Part shown: positions 25,549 through 33,959 of the stretch, one piece after another
How the letters are laid out: each line of letters begins with the position of its first letter
Position numbering within the stretch: position 1 is the first letter of the stretch
NCBI GenBank assembly: GCA_018434945.1
Contig: JAHDOI010000047.1
Span: 62,001-126,000 of the forward strand
Direction of reading: 5' to 3'
DNA from: Selenomonadales bacterium
GTDB lineage: Bacteria > Bacillota > Negativicutes > Sporomusales > UBA7701
DNA: 64,000 nt
Program-made: the position numbers and the translations under genes
Notes under the pieces: model-generated
What the model was told of the DNA's origin: nothing
Databases searched by the model: none
The model's input: only the letters and a program-made list of their open reading frames with translations

Positions 25549-26331
25549 ATGCTGCAAGTAAATAGCATAAGTTTCGGGTATTCAGCTTCATGCGACCTGT
25601 TGGCCGACCTGTCGTTCACCGTCAATGACGGCGACATCGTCTGCCTCCTCGGGCCGAACGGCGCCGGCAAAACAACGCTGCTTCGCTGCCTGCTGGGGAT
25701 ATCCAAGGTACACGCCGGCAGCATCCGAATGAAGGGACGCGAAATCGCCGCGGTGTCTGCGGCCGAGCTGTCGCGCTGGATAGCCTATGTGCCGCAGGCG
25801 ACCGATATCGTGTTTCCCTACCGGGTATTGGACATGGTGGTCATGGGCCGCACCCCCCACCTGGGGTTTACCGCCGTTCCCGCCAAGGCCGATATGGCTA
25901 TCGCCCGGGAAGCTTTGCGCGAACTGGGTATCGCCCACCTGGCGGATTGCCTGTTCAGCGAAATCAGCGGCGGCGAGCGCCAGCTGACCCTCATCGCCCG
26001 GGCCATAACCCAGCAGGCCGGCATGCTAATCATGGACGAGCCGACCTCAAGCCTCGACTACGGCAACCAGGTACGCATCCTCAAAGTCATCAGCCACCTG
26101 GCCAGGCAGGGCTACTCCATCCTCATGACCTCCCACTTTCCCAGTCACGCCTTCATGCTGTGCAACAAGGTTCTGGTCATGAAGCGCGGCCGGATAATCG
26201 CCGCCGGCAGTCCGGAGGAAATCATGACCGAAGAAGGTCTCAGCGACTTATACGGCGCCAAAGTCAAGATCGTCGAAATCGCCGATGGCGCCGCTGAACC
26301 GGTAAAAGTATGCATCCCCCTGCTGGCCTAA
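25549..26331 (+). CDS. FecE/BtuD-type ABC transporter ATPase
   Basis: Nucleotide-binding subunit of the chelate importer, 260 residues. Walker A GPNGAGKTT (about 36-44), the Q-loop in YVPQATDIVFPY, signature SGGERQ, Walker B MLIMDEPTSSLD and the H-loop in MTSHFP are all present, so it should be active. It is the last gene of the operon, 38 bp after tonB, and serves the permease at 21946. A rho-independent terminator follows 20 bp after its stop. Confidence 0.93.
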   Translation: MLQVNSISFGYSASCDLLADLSFTVNDGDIVCLLGPNGAGKTTLLRCLLGISKVHAGSIRMKGREIAAVSAAELSRWIAYVPQATDIVFPYRVLDMVVMGRTPHLGFTAVPAKADMAIAREALRELGIAHLADCLFSEISGGERQLTLIARAITQQAGMLIMDEPTSSLDYGNQVRILKVISHLARQGYSILMTSHFPSHAFMLCNKVLVMKRGRIIAAGSPEEIMTEEGLSDLYGAKVKIVEIADGAAEPVKVCIPLLA

Positions 26332-26351
26332 CACACCCTCCATAATAGTTG

Positions 26352-26378
26352 AATAACCGGCATTGCCGGTTATTTTTT
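26352..26378 (+). terminator. Terminator of the TonB-dependent uptake operon
   Basis: AATAACCGG (26352-26360) pairs with CCGGTTATT (26366-26374) around CATTG, followed by a T-run. It ends the 14965-26331 operon. Confidence 0.9.
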
Positions 26379-26450
26379 CATGGCAATCTTACAACGATGC
26401 TCTGCATCTTTTCAAATAACCAATTGCCCTCTTACCGCTTATAACTAAGA

Positions 26451-26480
26451 AAGACATTCCTCATGCTATAGGAATGTCTT
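26451..26480 (-). terminator. Hairpin at the end of the small frameshifted gene
   Basis: AAGACATTCC and GGAATGTCTT form a 10-bp stem with a 10-nt loop; T-rich sequence (TCTTAGTT) follows on the minus strand. Confidence 0.55.
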
Positions 26481-26611
26481 CCTGTTTGGCGCGTTCGATT
26501 TCCTCTACTTTGCGCCTTCCCGTAGGCGACTCGGATTAAAAATAGCGTCTTTCCGCGGACCACAAGTATCCCGTCAACTTCTGGCCGGCGCTGACAATGG
26601 CTAATTAGCAT
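26461..26611 (-). pseudogene. Small gene, apparently frameshifted
   Basis: An ATG at 26609-26611 has an excellent AGGAGGGG site (26616-26623). The first 30 or so codons read MLISHCQRRPEVDGILVVRG then KTLFLIRVA. A good-looking end in another frame (GRRKVEEIERAKQEDIPIA, stop at 26461-26463) begins just where the first frame turns into unlikely sequence. The hairpin at 26451-26480 lies exactly at that second stop, as expected for the true 3' end. One indel near 26520-26530 would join the two parts into a protein of about 50 residues. It may be a decayed gene or a sequencing error; if the first frame is used, the ORF runs on to 26432. I do not recognise the family. Confidence 0.4.
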
Positions 26612-26704
26612 GATACCCCTCCTAATCGTCAAGGTTTAAGATTTTATTCTTTGTATGAAGCAAATTACCTGCTGGGTCGTAGAGTGGACCACTAAAAAGG
26701 GAAA

Positions 26705-26750
26705 ACCCTGACACTGCAAGGCTTTGCAGTGTCAGGGTCCTTTCTTTTAT
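26705..26750 (-). terminator. Terminator downstream of glmS
   Basis: A 15-bp perfect stem, ACCCTGACACTGCAA against TTGCAGTGTCAGGGT, with the loop GGCT (26705-26738). T-rich runs flank it on both sides (CCTTTCTTTT on plus, TTTTCCCTTTTT on minus), so it can act in both directions. It lies about 90 bp after the glmS stop. Confidence 0.85.
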
Positions 26751-26825
26751 GACACTTTAACGTTATATTTCAGTGACAACAGTAGTTACAACCCACAAAC
26801 AGGAACCTTATACTGTCGCTATCCC

Positions 26826-28655
26826 CTATTCCACCGTCACGCTCTTCGCGAGGTTACGCGGTTTGTCGACGTCGGCGCCGCGGGTGACGGCGGCGTAGTA
26901 GGCCAGCAGCTGCAACGGGATAACCGTGAGGATGGGGGCGAGGTACTTGTCGGCCGCCGGAATGCTGATAACGTGATCGACATACTTGCCGATCTGCTCG
27001 TCGCCCTGCATGGCCACGCCGATAACGACAGCGTCCCGAGCCTTGACTTCCTTGATATTGCTGAGCATCTTCTCGTACACATCGTATTGGGTCGCTAGGG
27101 CAATCACCGGCACTCCCTCAATGATGAGGGCGAGAGTACCGTGCTTGAGCTCGCCGGCGGCGTAAGCCTCGGCGTGGATATAGGAAATTTCCTTTAACTT
27201 GAGCGACCCCTCAAGAGCCACGGCATAGTCGAGCGAGCGGCCGATGAAGAAGACATCCTCGCAGAAACCATACTGCTGGGCGAAGGTCTTGATCGGCTCG
27301 ACATTCTCGAGGATCTCGTGAGCCTGGCCGGGCAACGCCTTGAGACCGCGGATAATCTCCCTTACCCTGTCGGCGCCGATGGCGCCCCGCAGCGAAGCAA
27401 TGTAGACGGCCAGCATCAGCATGCCGATGAGCTGGGTGGTATAAGCCTTGGTCGAGGCAACGGCAATCTCGGGACCGGCCCAGGTATAGATGACCTGATC
27501 GGCCTCGCGGGCGATGGACGAGCCGACGACATTCGTTACCGCCAGCGTCCGCGCCCCCAGCTTCTTAGCCTCCTTAAGGGCGGCCAGCGTATCGAGCGTC
27601 TCGCCCGACTGGCTGATTACGATGGCCAGCGTATGCTCGTCGATGAGCGGCGCGCGATAGCGGAACTCCGACGCCACATCCACTTCGACCGGGATGCGGG
27701 CCAACTGCTCGATATAGTACTTGCCGACGATGCCGGCATGATAAGCAGTGCCGCAGGCGACGATGGCCACCTTCTTGATAGCGGCAGCGTCGTCCTTGGT
27801 CCACTTCAGCTCGTCGAGGATTACGCCGCTGTCGTCCTTGGCGAGGCGGCCGGTAGTCGTCTCGCGGATGGCCTTGGGTTGCTCATAGATCTCCTTGATC
27901 ATGAAATGCTCGTAGCCGCCCTTTTCGGCCGCCTCGGCATCCCAATGAACCTCGAACACCTTCTTGGTCACCGGTACGCCCGTACGGCTCATCACCCAGG
28001 CAGAATCCCTGGTGACGATCGCCATCTCCCCGTCGCTGAGGATGTATGTGCGGCGAGTGCGGTTAATGATTGCCGGGATGTCGGACGCGATAAAATTCTC
28101 GCCTTCGCCCAGACCGATGACCAGCGGGTTATCCTGTTTCGAGCAGATGATCTTGTCAGGCTCGTACTGGGACAGAAAAACCAGCGCGTAGGAGCCTTCG
28201 ATCTCCGCCAGCACCTTCTTCACGGCCGCCTCGAAGTCGCCTTCGTAGTACTCCTCGACCAGATGGGCCACAACCTCGGTGTCGGTCTCCGACGTAAACT
28301 TGTGGCCTTTGGCAATCAGCTTTTCCTTGATATGCAGGTAGTTTTCGATGATGCCGTTGTGCACCACGACGAACTTACCCGTGCAATCGGTGTGGGGGTG
28401 CGAGTTGGCGTCCGAGGGGCGCCCGTGGGTCGCCCAGCGGGTGTGGCCAATCCCGATATGGCCTTCCAGGGGGTGCTGCTCGACCAGCTTCTCCAGGACG
28501 CTCAGCCGGCCGACGCTTTTCTCCACATTCACCTGGCCGCCGTCGAACACGGCGATGCCGGCCGAATCGTAGCCCCGGTACTCCAGTTTCTTAAGGCCCT
28601 CGATGAGAAACGGCATCGCTTGCTTGGGCCCGATATATCCGACAATACCACACAT
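26826..28655 (-). CDS. glmS: Glutamine-fructose-6-phosphate aminotransferase (isomerising)
   Basis: Makes glucosamine-6-phosphate from fructose-6-phosphate and glutamine, the first step towards UDP-GlcNAc for peptidoglycan and lipopolysaccharide. 609 residues, the usual length. The N-terminal class II amidotransferase domain begins MCGIVGYIG, with Cys2 as nucleophile after Met removal, and includes HTRWATHGRPSDANSHPH. Two SIS sugar-isomerase domains follow (about 290-420 and 460-600; SQSGETLDTLAALKEAK and the terminal KSVTVE). Its mRNA leader carries a glmS ribozyme (28691-28835), so expression should fall when glucosamine-6-phosphate is plentiful. glmM lies upstream on the same strand. Confidence 0.97.
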   Translation of the reverse strand: MCGIVGYIGPKQAMPFLIEGLKKLEYRGYDSAGIAVFDGGQVNVEKSVGRLSVLEKLVEQHPLEGHIGIGHTRWATHGRPSDANSHPHTDCTGKFVVVHNGIIENYLHIKEKLIAKGHKFTSETDTEVVAHLVEEYYEGDFEAAVKKVLAEIEGSYALVFLSQYEPDKIICSKQDNPLVIGLGEGENFIASDIPAIINRTRRTYILSDGEMAIVTRDSAWVMSRTGVPVTKKVFEVHWDAEAAEKGGYEHFMIKEIYEQPKAIRETTTGRLAKDDSGVILDELKWTKDDAAAIKKVAIVACGTAYHAGIVGKYYIEQLARIPVEVDVASEFRYRAPLIDEHTLAIVISQSGETLDTLAALKEAKKLGARTLAVTNVVGSSIAREADQVIYTWAGPEIAVASTKAYTTQLIGMLMLAVYIASLRGAIGADRVREIIRGLKALPGQAHEILENVEPIKTFAQQYGFCEDVFFIGRSLDYAVALEGSLKLKEISYIHAEAYAAGELKHGTLALIIEGVPVIALATQYDVYEKMLSNIKEVKARDAVVIGVAMQGDEQIGKYVDHVISIPAADKYLAPILTVIPLQLLAYYAAVTRGADVDKPRNLAKSVTVE

Positions 28656-28690
28656 AAGGTATATTCCTCCCGAAAATAACTGTATTTAAT

Positions 28691-28835
28691 CTGCCGCAGT
28701 GCGTTTTGTCCCGCCGGTCGCCCGGCGGTTTTGTCGACTGCTCACGACCGCAGTTGGCCGAGAGGCATCCGCTGACCGTCTCGATAAACCTCTCCCTCGT
28801 CTGCTTGCCGGCAAGCGGCAAGCACCAGCGCTAAC
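28691..28835 (-). ncRNA. glmS ribozyme (glucosamine-6-phosphate riboswitch)
   Basis: Self-cleaving element in the glmS leader. On the minus strand it begins with AGCGC, where cleavage is expected between 28832 and 28831 (A then GCGC). It continues through CTTGCCGGCAAGC and has the highly conserved core GAGGTTTATCGAGACGG followed by GCGGATGCCTCTCGG. It ends with helices CCGCCGG/CCGGCGG and CTGCGGCAG. The order matches the known class from memory. About 35 nt and an AGGAGG-type site (GGGAGGAATATACCTT) separate it from the glmS start. Confidence 0.9.
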
Positions 28836-28938
28836 TGTTATTAATGTGCTGCAAAAGCAGCCGCCGTATCCTCACCTCCCTATTTCTTGATCCGCGCCCG
28901 CCGTTCGCCTCCTTCCCGCGCCCCGGATACATACATAT

Positions 28939-28966
28939 GCAAGGGAGCACAACCGTGCTCCCTTGC
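28939..28966 (-). terminator. Hairpin between glmM and the glmS ribozyme
   Basis: GCAAGGGAGCAC pairs with GTGCTCCCTTGC around a 4-nt loop, 40 bp after the glmM stop. The T-run is weak, so it may be only a partial terminator and allow some read-through into glmS. Confidence 0.5.
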
Positions 28967-29005
28967 CCGTATACAATACTATTCTAATATAACTGGGCCC
29001 GTGGG

Positions 29006-30349
29006 TCAACTTCCCAGTTCCCGGCTGATGACGGCGGCCACCCGTTCGACGAGACTCTCCAGCTCTGGCTGGGACGGCCCCTCGGCCATCACCCTGATAA
29101 GCGGCTCGGTGCCCGACGGGCGGACCAGCACCCGGCCGTCCTCGCCGAGCGCCTCCGCCGCCGCGGCGATGGCGGCGGTGATTGCCGGGTTATCCTGCCA
29201 GCCGGCCTTGCTCTTCACCCTCACATTTACAAGCACCTGCGGGAAGCGGGTCATGGCCGCGGCCAGCTCCGACAGCCGCCGCCCGGCGCGGATTCTGGCG
29301 GCGATAAGCTGCAGGGCGGTCACCAGACCGTCGCCCGTCGTACTCAGGCCGCCGAAAATAATATGGCCCGACTGTTCGCCCCCCAAACCGTAGCCGTGGG
29401 TCAGCATAGCCTCAAGCACATAGCGGTCGCCAACAGGAGTTACCACCACCCTGCCTCCGGCCTTCTTCACCGCCTGGTGAAGCCCCAGGTTGCTCATCAC
29501 GGTGGCCACAAGAACGTTGTCGGCCAGCTTGCCCTGCCGGAGCATCTCCAGCGCGCAGATGACCATGATCTGGTCGCCGTCCACCACCGTGCCCGTCTCA
29601 TCGACAGCCAGGCAGCGGTCGGCGTCGCCGTCGTGGGCGATGCCGAGGTCGGCCCCGTGGAGGATGACCTCCTGCTGCAATCCCTCCAGGTGGGTCGAAC
29701 CGGCGTCCCTGTTAATGTTAACCCCATTAGGTTTGTCATTGATGACGACTACTTCCGCCCCGAGGCGCCGGAACACAGCCGGCGCCGCCTCGAACGCCGC
29801 CCCGTTCGCGCAGTCGACGACGATCTTGAGACCGGCGAACGACACATCCACCGTGCTGAGCGCGTAATCGATGTACTCTTTCAGCAAATCATGGCGGTAA
29901 CGGATGGTACCGATATGCTCGGCCGTGGGCCGCGGCAGCTCGTCCTTAGCCGCCATCACCAGCTTCTCCAGCTCTTCCTCAGTCGCATCCGGCAGCTTAT
30001 AGCCGCTGCCGGCGAAAAACTTTATCCCATTGTCGGGGAATGGGTTATGGGAAGCCGAAATAACCACCCCGGCCTGTGCGCCGTGTTTGCGGGCCAGAAA
30101 AGCCACGGCCGGCGTCGGCACCACTCCGCACAGCACGGCTTCGCCGCCGGCCGAGCAAATGCCGGCAGCCAGCGCCGCCTCCAGCATCTCGCCCGAAATG
30201 CGGGTATCCCGCCCGATGAAAAAAGCAGGCCGGCGGTTATTGCGGCCGAACCAGTACGTCGCCACCCGGCCGAGGCGGAATGCCAGCTCGGGGGTAAGTT
30301 CCGTGTTGGCGAGCCCCCGCACGCCGTCGGTACCGAAAAGTTTGCCCAA
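29006..30349 (-). CDS. glmM: Phosphoglucosamine mutase
   Basis: Converts glucosamine-6-phosphate to glucosamine-1-phosphate, the step after GlmS. 447 residues, start MGKLFGTDGVRGLAN. The phosphoserine loop is GVVISASHNPFPDNGIKFF, with catalytic Ser near residue 100; the metal loop is DGDADRC; the sugar-binding loop is GGEQSGH; the phosphate-binding end is VRPSGTEPLIRVMAEG. All are intact. It belongs to the cdaA-cdaR-glmM neighbourhood typical of Firmicutes, here with an extra FAD-protein gene between cdaR and glmM. In other Firmicutes CdaA and GlmM interact, so the grouping probably reflects control of c-di-AMP synthesis. Confidence 0.97.
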   Translation of the reverse strand: MGKLFGTDGVRGLANTELTPELAFRLGRVATYWFGRNNRRPAFFIGRDTRISGEMLEAALAAGICSAGGEAVLCGVVPTPAVAFLARKHGAQAGVVISASHNPFPDNGIKFFAGSGYKLPDATEEELEKLVMAAKDELPRPTAEHIGTIRYRHDLLKEYIDYALSTVDVSFAGLKIVVDCANGAAFEAAPAVFRRLGAEVVVINDKPNGVNINRDAGSTHLEGLQQEVILHGADLGIAHDGDADRCLAVDETGTVVDGDQIMVICALEMLRQGKLADNVLVATVMSNLGLHQAVKKAGGRVVVTPVGDRYVLEAMLTHGYGLGGEQSGHIIFGGLSTTGDGLVTALQLIAARIRAGRRLSELAAAMTRFPQVLVNVRVKSKAGWQDNPAITAAIAAAAEALGEDGRVLVRPSGTEPLIRVMAEGPSQPELESLVERVAAVISRELGS

Positions 30350-30365
30350 AATTCTCTATCTCCCT

Positions 30366-31970
30366 TCAGAGCGGTCTGTATTCTTTGATTATCGCCTGCG
30401 CGGCATTGAGCCCGTCGAGCGCGGCGCTCATTATTCCGCCGGCGTAGCCGGCTCCTTCGCCCACCGGCGCCAAGCCGGCCACCGTCACCGACATGTAATC
30501 CGGCCCCCGCACCAGGCGGAGCGGAGCGCTCGTCCGCGTCTCCACCCCGGTCAGCACCGCCCGCGGATTGTCGAACCCCTTGATCCTGCGGCCGAAATCC
30601 GGCAGGGCGCGCGCCAGCGTGGCAGCCACCGCCGCCGGCAGGCAGGCGGCAAGGTCGGCTGCGACGACAGCCGGCCGGTAACTGGGCCGGGCGAGAAAAT
30701 CCTGGCCGCCAGTCCTGCCGGCCAGGAAATCGCCCACCGACTGAACAGGGGCGGCGTACGTCCGGCCCCCGGCCTCATAGGCCAGCCGCTCCCAGCGTCG
30801 CTGGAACTCGATCCCGTCCATCGCCCCGCCGCCGAAATCAGCAGGGCCGACATTCACCACCAGAGCGCTGTTGGCGATCCCGGAGTCGCGGCCGAACAGG
30901 CTCATCCCGTTGGTCACGACGCCGCCCTCCTCAGACGCGGCGGCCACCACCAGACCGCCGGGACACATACAAAACGAATAGGCCGTCCGTCCGGCGGCCC
31001 GGTCCTGAAAAACAAGGGCATAGTCGGCGGCCCCCAGCCTGGGGTGACCGGCCAGGGCGCCGTACTGGGACCGGTCGATCAACTCCTGGGGATGCTCGAT
31101 GCGCACCCCGACGGCGAAAGGCTTCGCCTCCATCGCCACACCGCGGCTAGCCAGCATGGCATACGTGTCACGGGCGCTGTGGCCGACGGCGAACAAAGCG
31201 ATATCGGCGGGTATATGGCGATTTTCGTTGACGATGACGCCGGTCAGGACGCCTCCCTCGACGGCGATGTCGGTCACGCGGCTCTCAAACTCCACCGTCC
31301 CCCCCGCTGCGACGATGCGCCGCCGCAGCTCGGCCACCACTGTCCGCAGCTTATCGGTGCCCACATGGGGCTTGTGGAGGTACTTTATCTCCGGCGGCGC
31401 GCCGGCGGCCACCAGTGCATCCAGCACCTGGCCGGAACGCGGATCGTTGACCCTTGTCGTCAGCTTGCCGTCCGAAAACGTGCCCGCCCCGCCCTCGCCG
31501 AACTGAACGTTGGAGGCCGGGTCGAACTCGCCCGTCCGCCAGAAGCGGGCCACATCCCGCGTCCGCGCCTCGACATCGCGGCCGCGCTCCAGCAGCACCG
31601 GCCGGTATCCGTGCTCGGCCAGCGTCAGCGCGGCGAACAGCCCGGCCGGGCCGGCACCCACCACCACCGGAGGCGCGTCAAGCGGCTTATGCCCGGGCAC
31701 CACCGGCGGCAGAGCCTCCGCCGCGCGCACCGCGACATCCCGGTCGCCGGCCAGCCTCGACAGCACCTGCCCCTCAGCGGCCGCCACCGCCACATCGAGC
31801 GTGTAAACAAAGCCGATATTAGACTTACGGCGGGCATCCACCGCCCGCCGGACAATCGTCACATCCGCCACGCCGCCGGGCGGCAGGCGGAGCCGCCGCG
31901 CCGCCAGCACCTTCAGGGGGCTGTCGTCCTCCACGGCCACGCGGAAATTCGTTATTCTCAGCAACGTCAT
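30366..31970 (-). CDS. FAD-dependent oxidoreductase, COG2509 type
   Basis: 534 residues. An N-terminal segment of about 90 residues (MTLLRITNFRVAVEDDSPLK) precedes a Rossmann FAD-binding fold: PVVVGAGPAGLFAALTLAEHGYRPVLLERG, shown here in pieces as VVVGAGPAGLFAALTLAE and PVLLERGRDVE. The family hallmark NVQFGEGGAGTFSDGKLTTR follows, and a late SYRPAVVAADLAACLP segment. These proteins are widespread in Firmicutes next to cell-wall genes and have no established reaction. The gene lies 17 bp upstream of glmM in the same direction, and the start has AGGAGAAG before it. A 128-bp repeat element lies between it and cdaR. Confidence 0.85.
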   Translation of the reverse strand: MTLLRITNFRVAVEDDSPLKVLAARRLRLPPGGVADVTIVRRAVDARRKSNIGFVYTLDVAVAAAEGQVLSRLAGDRDVAVRAAEALPPVVPGHKPLDAPPVVVGAGPAGLFAALTLAEHGYRPVLLERGRDVEARTRDVARFWRTGEFDPASNVQFGEGGAGTFSDGKLTTRVNDPRSGQVLDALVAAGAPPEIKYLHKPHVGTDKLRTVVAELRRRIVAAGGTVEFESRVTDIAVEGGVLTGVIVNENRHIPADIALFAVGHSARDTYAMLASRGVAMEAKPFAVGVRIEHPQELIDRSQYGALAGHPRLGAADYALVFQDRAAGRTAYSFCMCPGGLVVAAASEEGGVVTNGMSLFGRDSGIANSALVVNVGPADFGGGAMDGIEFQRRWERLAYEAGGRTYAAPVQSVGDFLAGRTGGQDFLARPSYRPAVVAADLAACLPAAVAATLARALPDFGRRIKGFDNPRAVLTGVETRTSAPLRLVRGPDYMSVTVAGLAPVGEGAGYAGGIMSAALDGLNAAQAIIKEYRPL

Positions 31971-32014
31971 CTTCTCCTAGCTCAGATGCACTTTTGCGTT
32001 TTCACAACAAAGCA

Positions 32015-32142
32015 GGAGACCGTCGAAAAAGGGGGCAGATGCAAGGCGCACCGGAAGAGCGCGCCGCGCCGCGTACATCGGGACGTACGCAAGCAAGCGC
32101 TCTGAGGAGCAACGCCGCAGATGCACTTTTGCGACGGTCTCC
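32015..32142 (-). repeat. Hairpin repeat family, copy A (basic type)
   Basis: 128 bp, minus orientation, between cdaR (its right end touches the cdaR stop) and the FAD gene. The ends pair: GGAGACCGTCG at the left against CGACGGTCTCC at the right. Inner stem AGAGCGC/GCGCTCT, apical stem GCGTAC/GTACGC. A stray duplicate of its right end, CAGATGCACTTTTGCG, sits at 31983-31998. Confidence 0.85.
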
Positions 32143-32143
32143 G

Positions 32144-33058
32144 TCATCGCCCGACGCTGATCTTCACCGTCACCGCCGCCTGCGACGCCACCAGGCCCTC
32201 CTTGATCTGGAGCTTCACTTCCTTCTCGGAGTCCCTGCTTATGCCGGCCACGCTGATCGGCTCGGTGTAAACGAAATCGACCTTCTCAAGCTCCTTGGCG
32301 TCGCCGCTCAGTTCCACCTTCACCGGCGTCGTCACCACCGACTTGAGGAACGTGCCGGGAGCCATATCGCCGTAAATTATCGTCTTGATATCGACCGTCT
32401 TCTTCTCCAGGCCCCTCGCGAGGTTGGCGACAACATTGATCCTGCCGGGAGTAACCGTCACACCCTCGACAGCCCTCCCGTCGCGGTTCACCAGCAGCGG
32501 AGCCAGTTGAGCGGTAAAATCGGCGCTCCTGCCAGTCAGGTCGAGCGGCAGGATAACCCTGTCCACCGAATCCACGGTAGCCTTCGGACCCGAGACCGTC
32601 ACCTGCTGAGGATTGAGCGTCGCCTTGGCGACCGCCGTCCCGGCCGTGGCCGTCCCGGTCACGCGGATCTCCACCGGCAGCGTGCGGCTGGCCTTGCTGT
32701 CCACCCGCACGGTGAGCTTATCGGGCTGCACCTCGATGAATTCGAGGCTGGACGGCACCAGGGCGTAAACGCGGACCGCGTGGCGGCCTTCGGTCGCCCC
32801 TTTGAGGTCGATGTACGCCTTGAGATCCTGGGGCGTCAGCACCCCGGTGAGGCTGCGCGGCCCCCGGACCTTGACCCTTACGGCGTCCGGCATGTCGACC
32901 GCCACCAGCGTATCGGACACACCGCGCACCTCCAGGGGCACCGACACCGACGCCTCCACCGGCGGGTTCTGCTCGTTCGTGACATACAGCCACAACACAA
33001 CCGCCAGAATCAGGGCGAGTATTTTCGTGGTGATATTTTTCCCGCGCACTTCTTCCAT
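32144..33058 (-). CDS. cdaR: CdaR, YbbR-domain regulator of diadenylate cyclase
   Basis: Membrane-anchored regulator of CdaA, 304 residues. One N-terminal membrane helix (ITTKILALILAVVLWLYVTN) is followed by about three YbbR repeats, each of about 80 residues (PLEVRGVSDTLVAVDMPDAV, LPVEIRVTGTATAGTAVAKA, KVELSGDAKELEKVDFVYTE). In the family these lie outside the membrane and bind the cyclase through the anchor. It overlaps the cdaA stop by one base (TAATG), so the pair is coupled. The stop codon is adjacent to repeat copy A. Confidence 0.92.
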   Translation of the reverse strand: MEEVRGKNITTKILALILAVVLWLYVTNEQNPPVEASVSVPLEVRGVSDTLVAVDMPDAVRVKVRGPRSLTGVLTPQDLKAYIDLKGATEGRHAVRVYALVPSSLEFIEVQPDKLTVRVDSKASRTLPVEIRVTGTATAGTAVAKATLNPQQVTVSGPKATVDSVDRVILPLDLTGRSADFTAQLAPLLVNRDGRAVEGVTVTPGRINVVANLARGLEKKTVDIKTIIYGDMAPGTFLKSVVTTPVKVELSGDAKELEKVDFVYTEPISVAGISRDSEKEVKLQIKEGLVASQAAVTVKISVGR

Positions 33059-33876
33059 TATGATGAAGACCTCCAGTTGAGGAAGTCGCTGATGGGCGAG
33101 CTCTTGCTGAAATACAGCGGCCGCAGAAAGTCCTTGAGCTTGGCCGGCTCGACATAGCGGGACAGGCGGCCGCCCTGGGCGACCGAGATAATACCCGTCT
33201 CCTCGCTAACCACCACGATGATAGCGTCGGTCTGCTCGCTTACGCCGATGGCAGCGCGGTGACGGGTACCAAGCTCCTTGCCCAGCCTCGGGTCGTCGGT
33301 CAGGGGCAGGATGCAGCCCGCCGCGGTGACACGGTTGCCGCGGACGATTACCGCCCCGTCGTGCAGCGGCGAGTTGGGGATGAAAATATTCGTGAGAAAC
33401 TCGCTCGACACGATGCCGTCGACCTTGATGCCGGTGTCGACGTAATCGTTGAGACGCATCTCCCGCTCGAAAACGAGCAGGGCGCCGATCTTGTTCTTGG
33501 CGAGCATGGCGACCGCCTTGACCGTCTCCTCCAGCAGGCTTTGGGCCTCCTCCTCGTTGAGGAAGGCGCTCCTGCCGAACAGGCGTCCGCGCCCGAGCTG
33601 CTCCAGCGCCCGGCGGAGTTCGGGCTGGAAAACGATCGGCAGCGCCACGAGCACCACCGTCATCGACTTCTGCAGCAGCCAGTTGATCACATTCAGGCCA
33701 AGCCATTTGCTCACAAGGGTGGCGACGAGCAGCACGACCAGGCCCTTCAAAAGCGTAAGGGCCCGGGTGTCCTTGATCATCATATAAAGCTTGTAGAGCA
33801 GCACGGCCACCAGGAGAATATCGAAGATATCGCGCCACCCGATGGTCGAAATTATCCCCCTTACCTGCAGGAGCAT
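33058..33876 (-). CDS. cdaA: Diadenylate cyclase CdaA
   Basis: Makes cyclic di-AMP from two ATP at the membrane; 272 residues. Three N-terminal membrane helices (about 10-80: IFDILLVAVLLYKLYMMIK, LTLLKGLVVLLVATLVS) lead to a DAC domain (about 100-240) with the catalytic motifs LHDGAVIVRGNRV (DGA) and LGTRHRAAIG (RHR), both intact. c-di-AMP controls potassium and osmolyte uptake in Firmicutes. It is the first gene of cdaA-cdaR and probably of the run to glmM. Confidence 0.95.
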   Translation of the reverse strand: MLLQVRGIISTIGWRDIFDILLVAVLLYKLYMMIKDTRALTLLKGLVVLLVATLVSKWLGLNVINWLLQKSMTVVLVALPIVFQPELRRALEQLGRGRLFGRSAFLNEEEAQSLLEETVKAVAMLAKNKIGALLVFEREMRLNDYVDTGIKVDGIVSSEFLTNIFIPNSPLHDGAVIVRGNRVTAAGCILPLTDDPRLGKELGTRHRAAIGVSEQTDAIIVVVSEETGIISVAQGGRLSRYVEPAKLKDFLRPLYFSKSSPISDFLNWRSSS

Positions 33877-33959
33877 GGCTGAACCACCTTAAGCGTAATC
33901 GCTATCACTATTCTATCCGAAAATGGCAAAAACCTTTAACACGGCAAAAACAACCCGGG

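Noticed and set aside
30030-32105. A 691-codon plus-strand frame opposite the FAD protein and glmM.
   Set aside because: Antisense shadow; the minus-strand products carry intact catalytic motifs.
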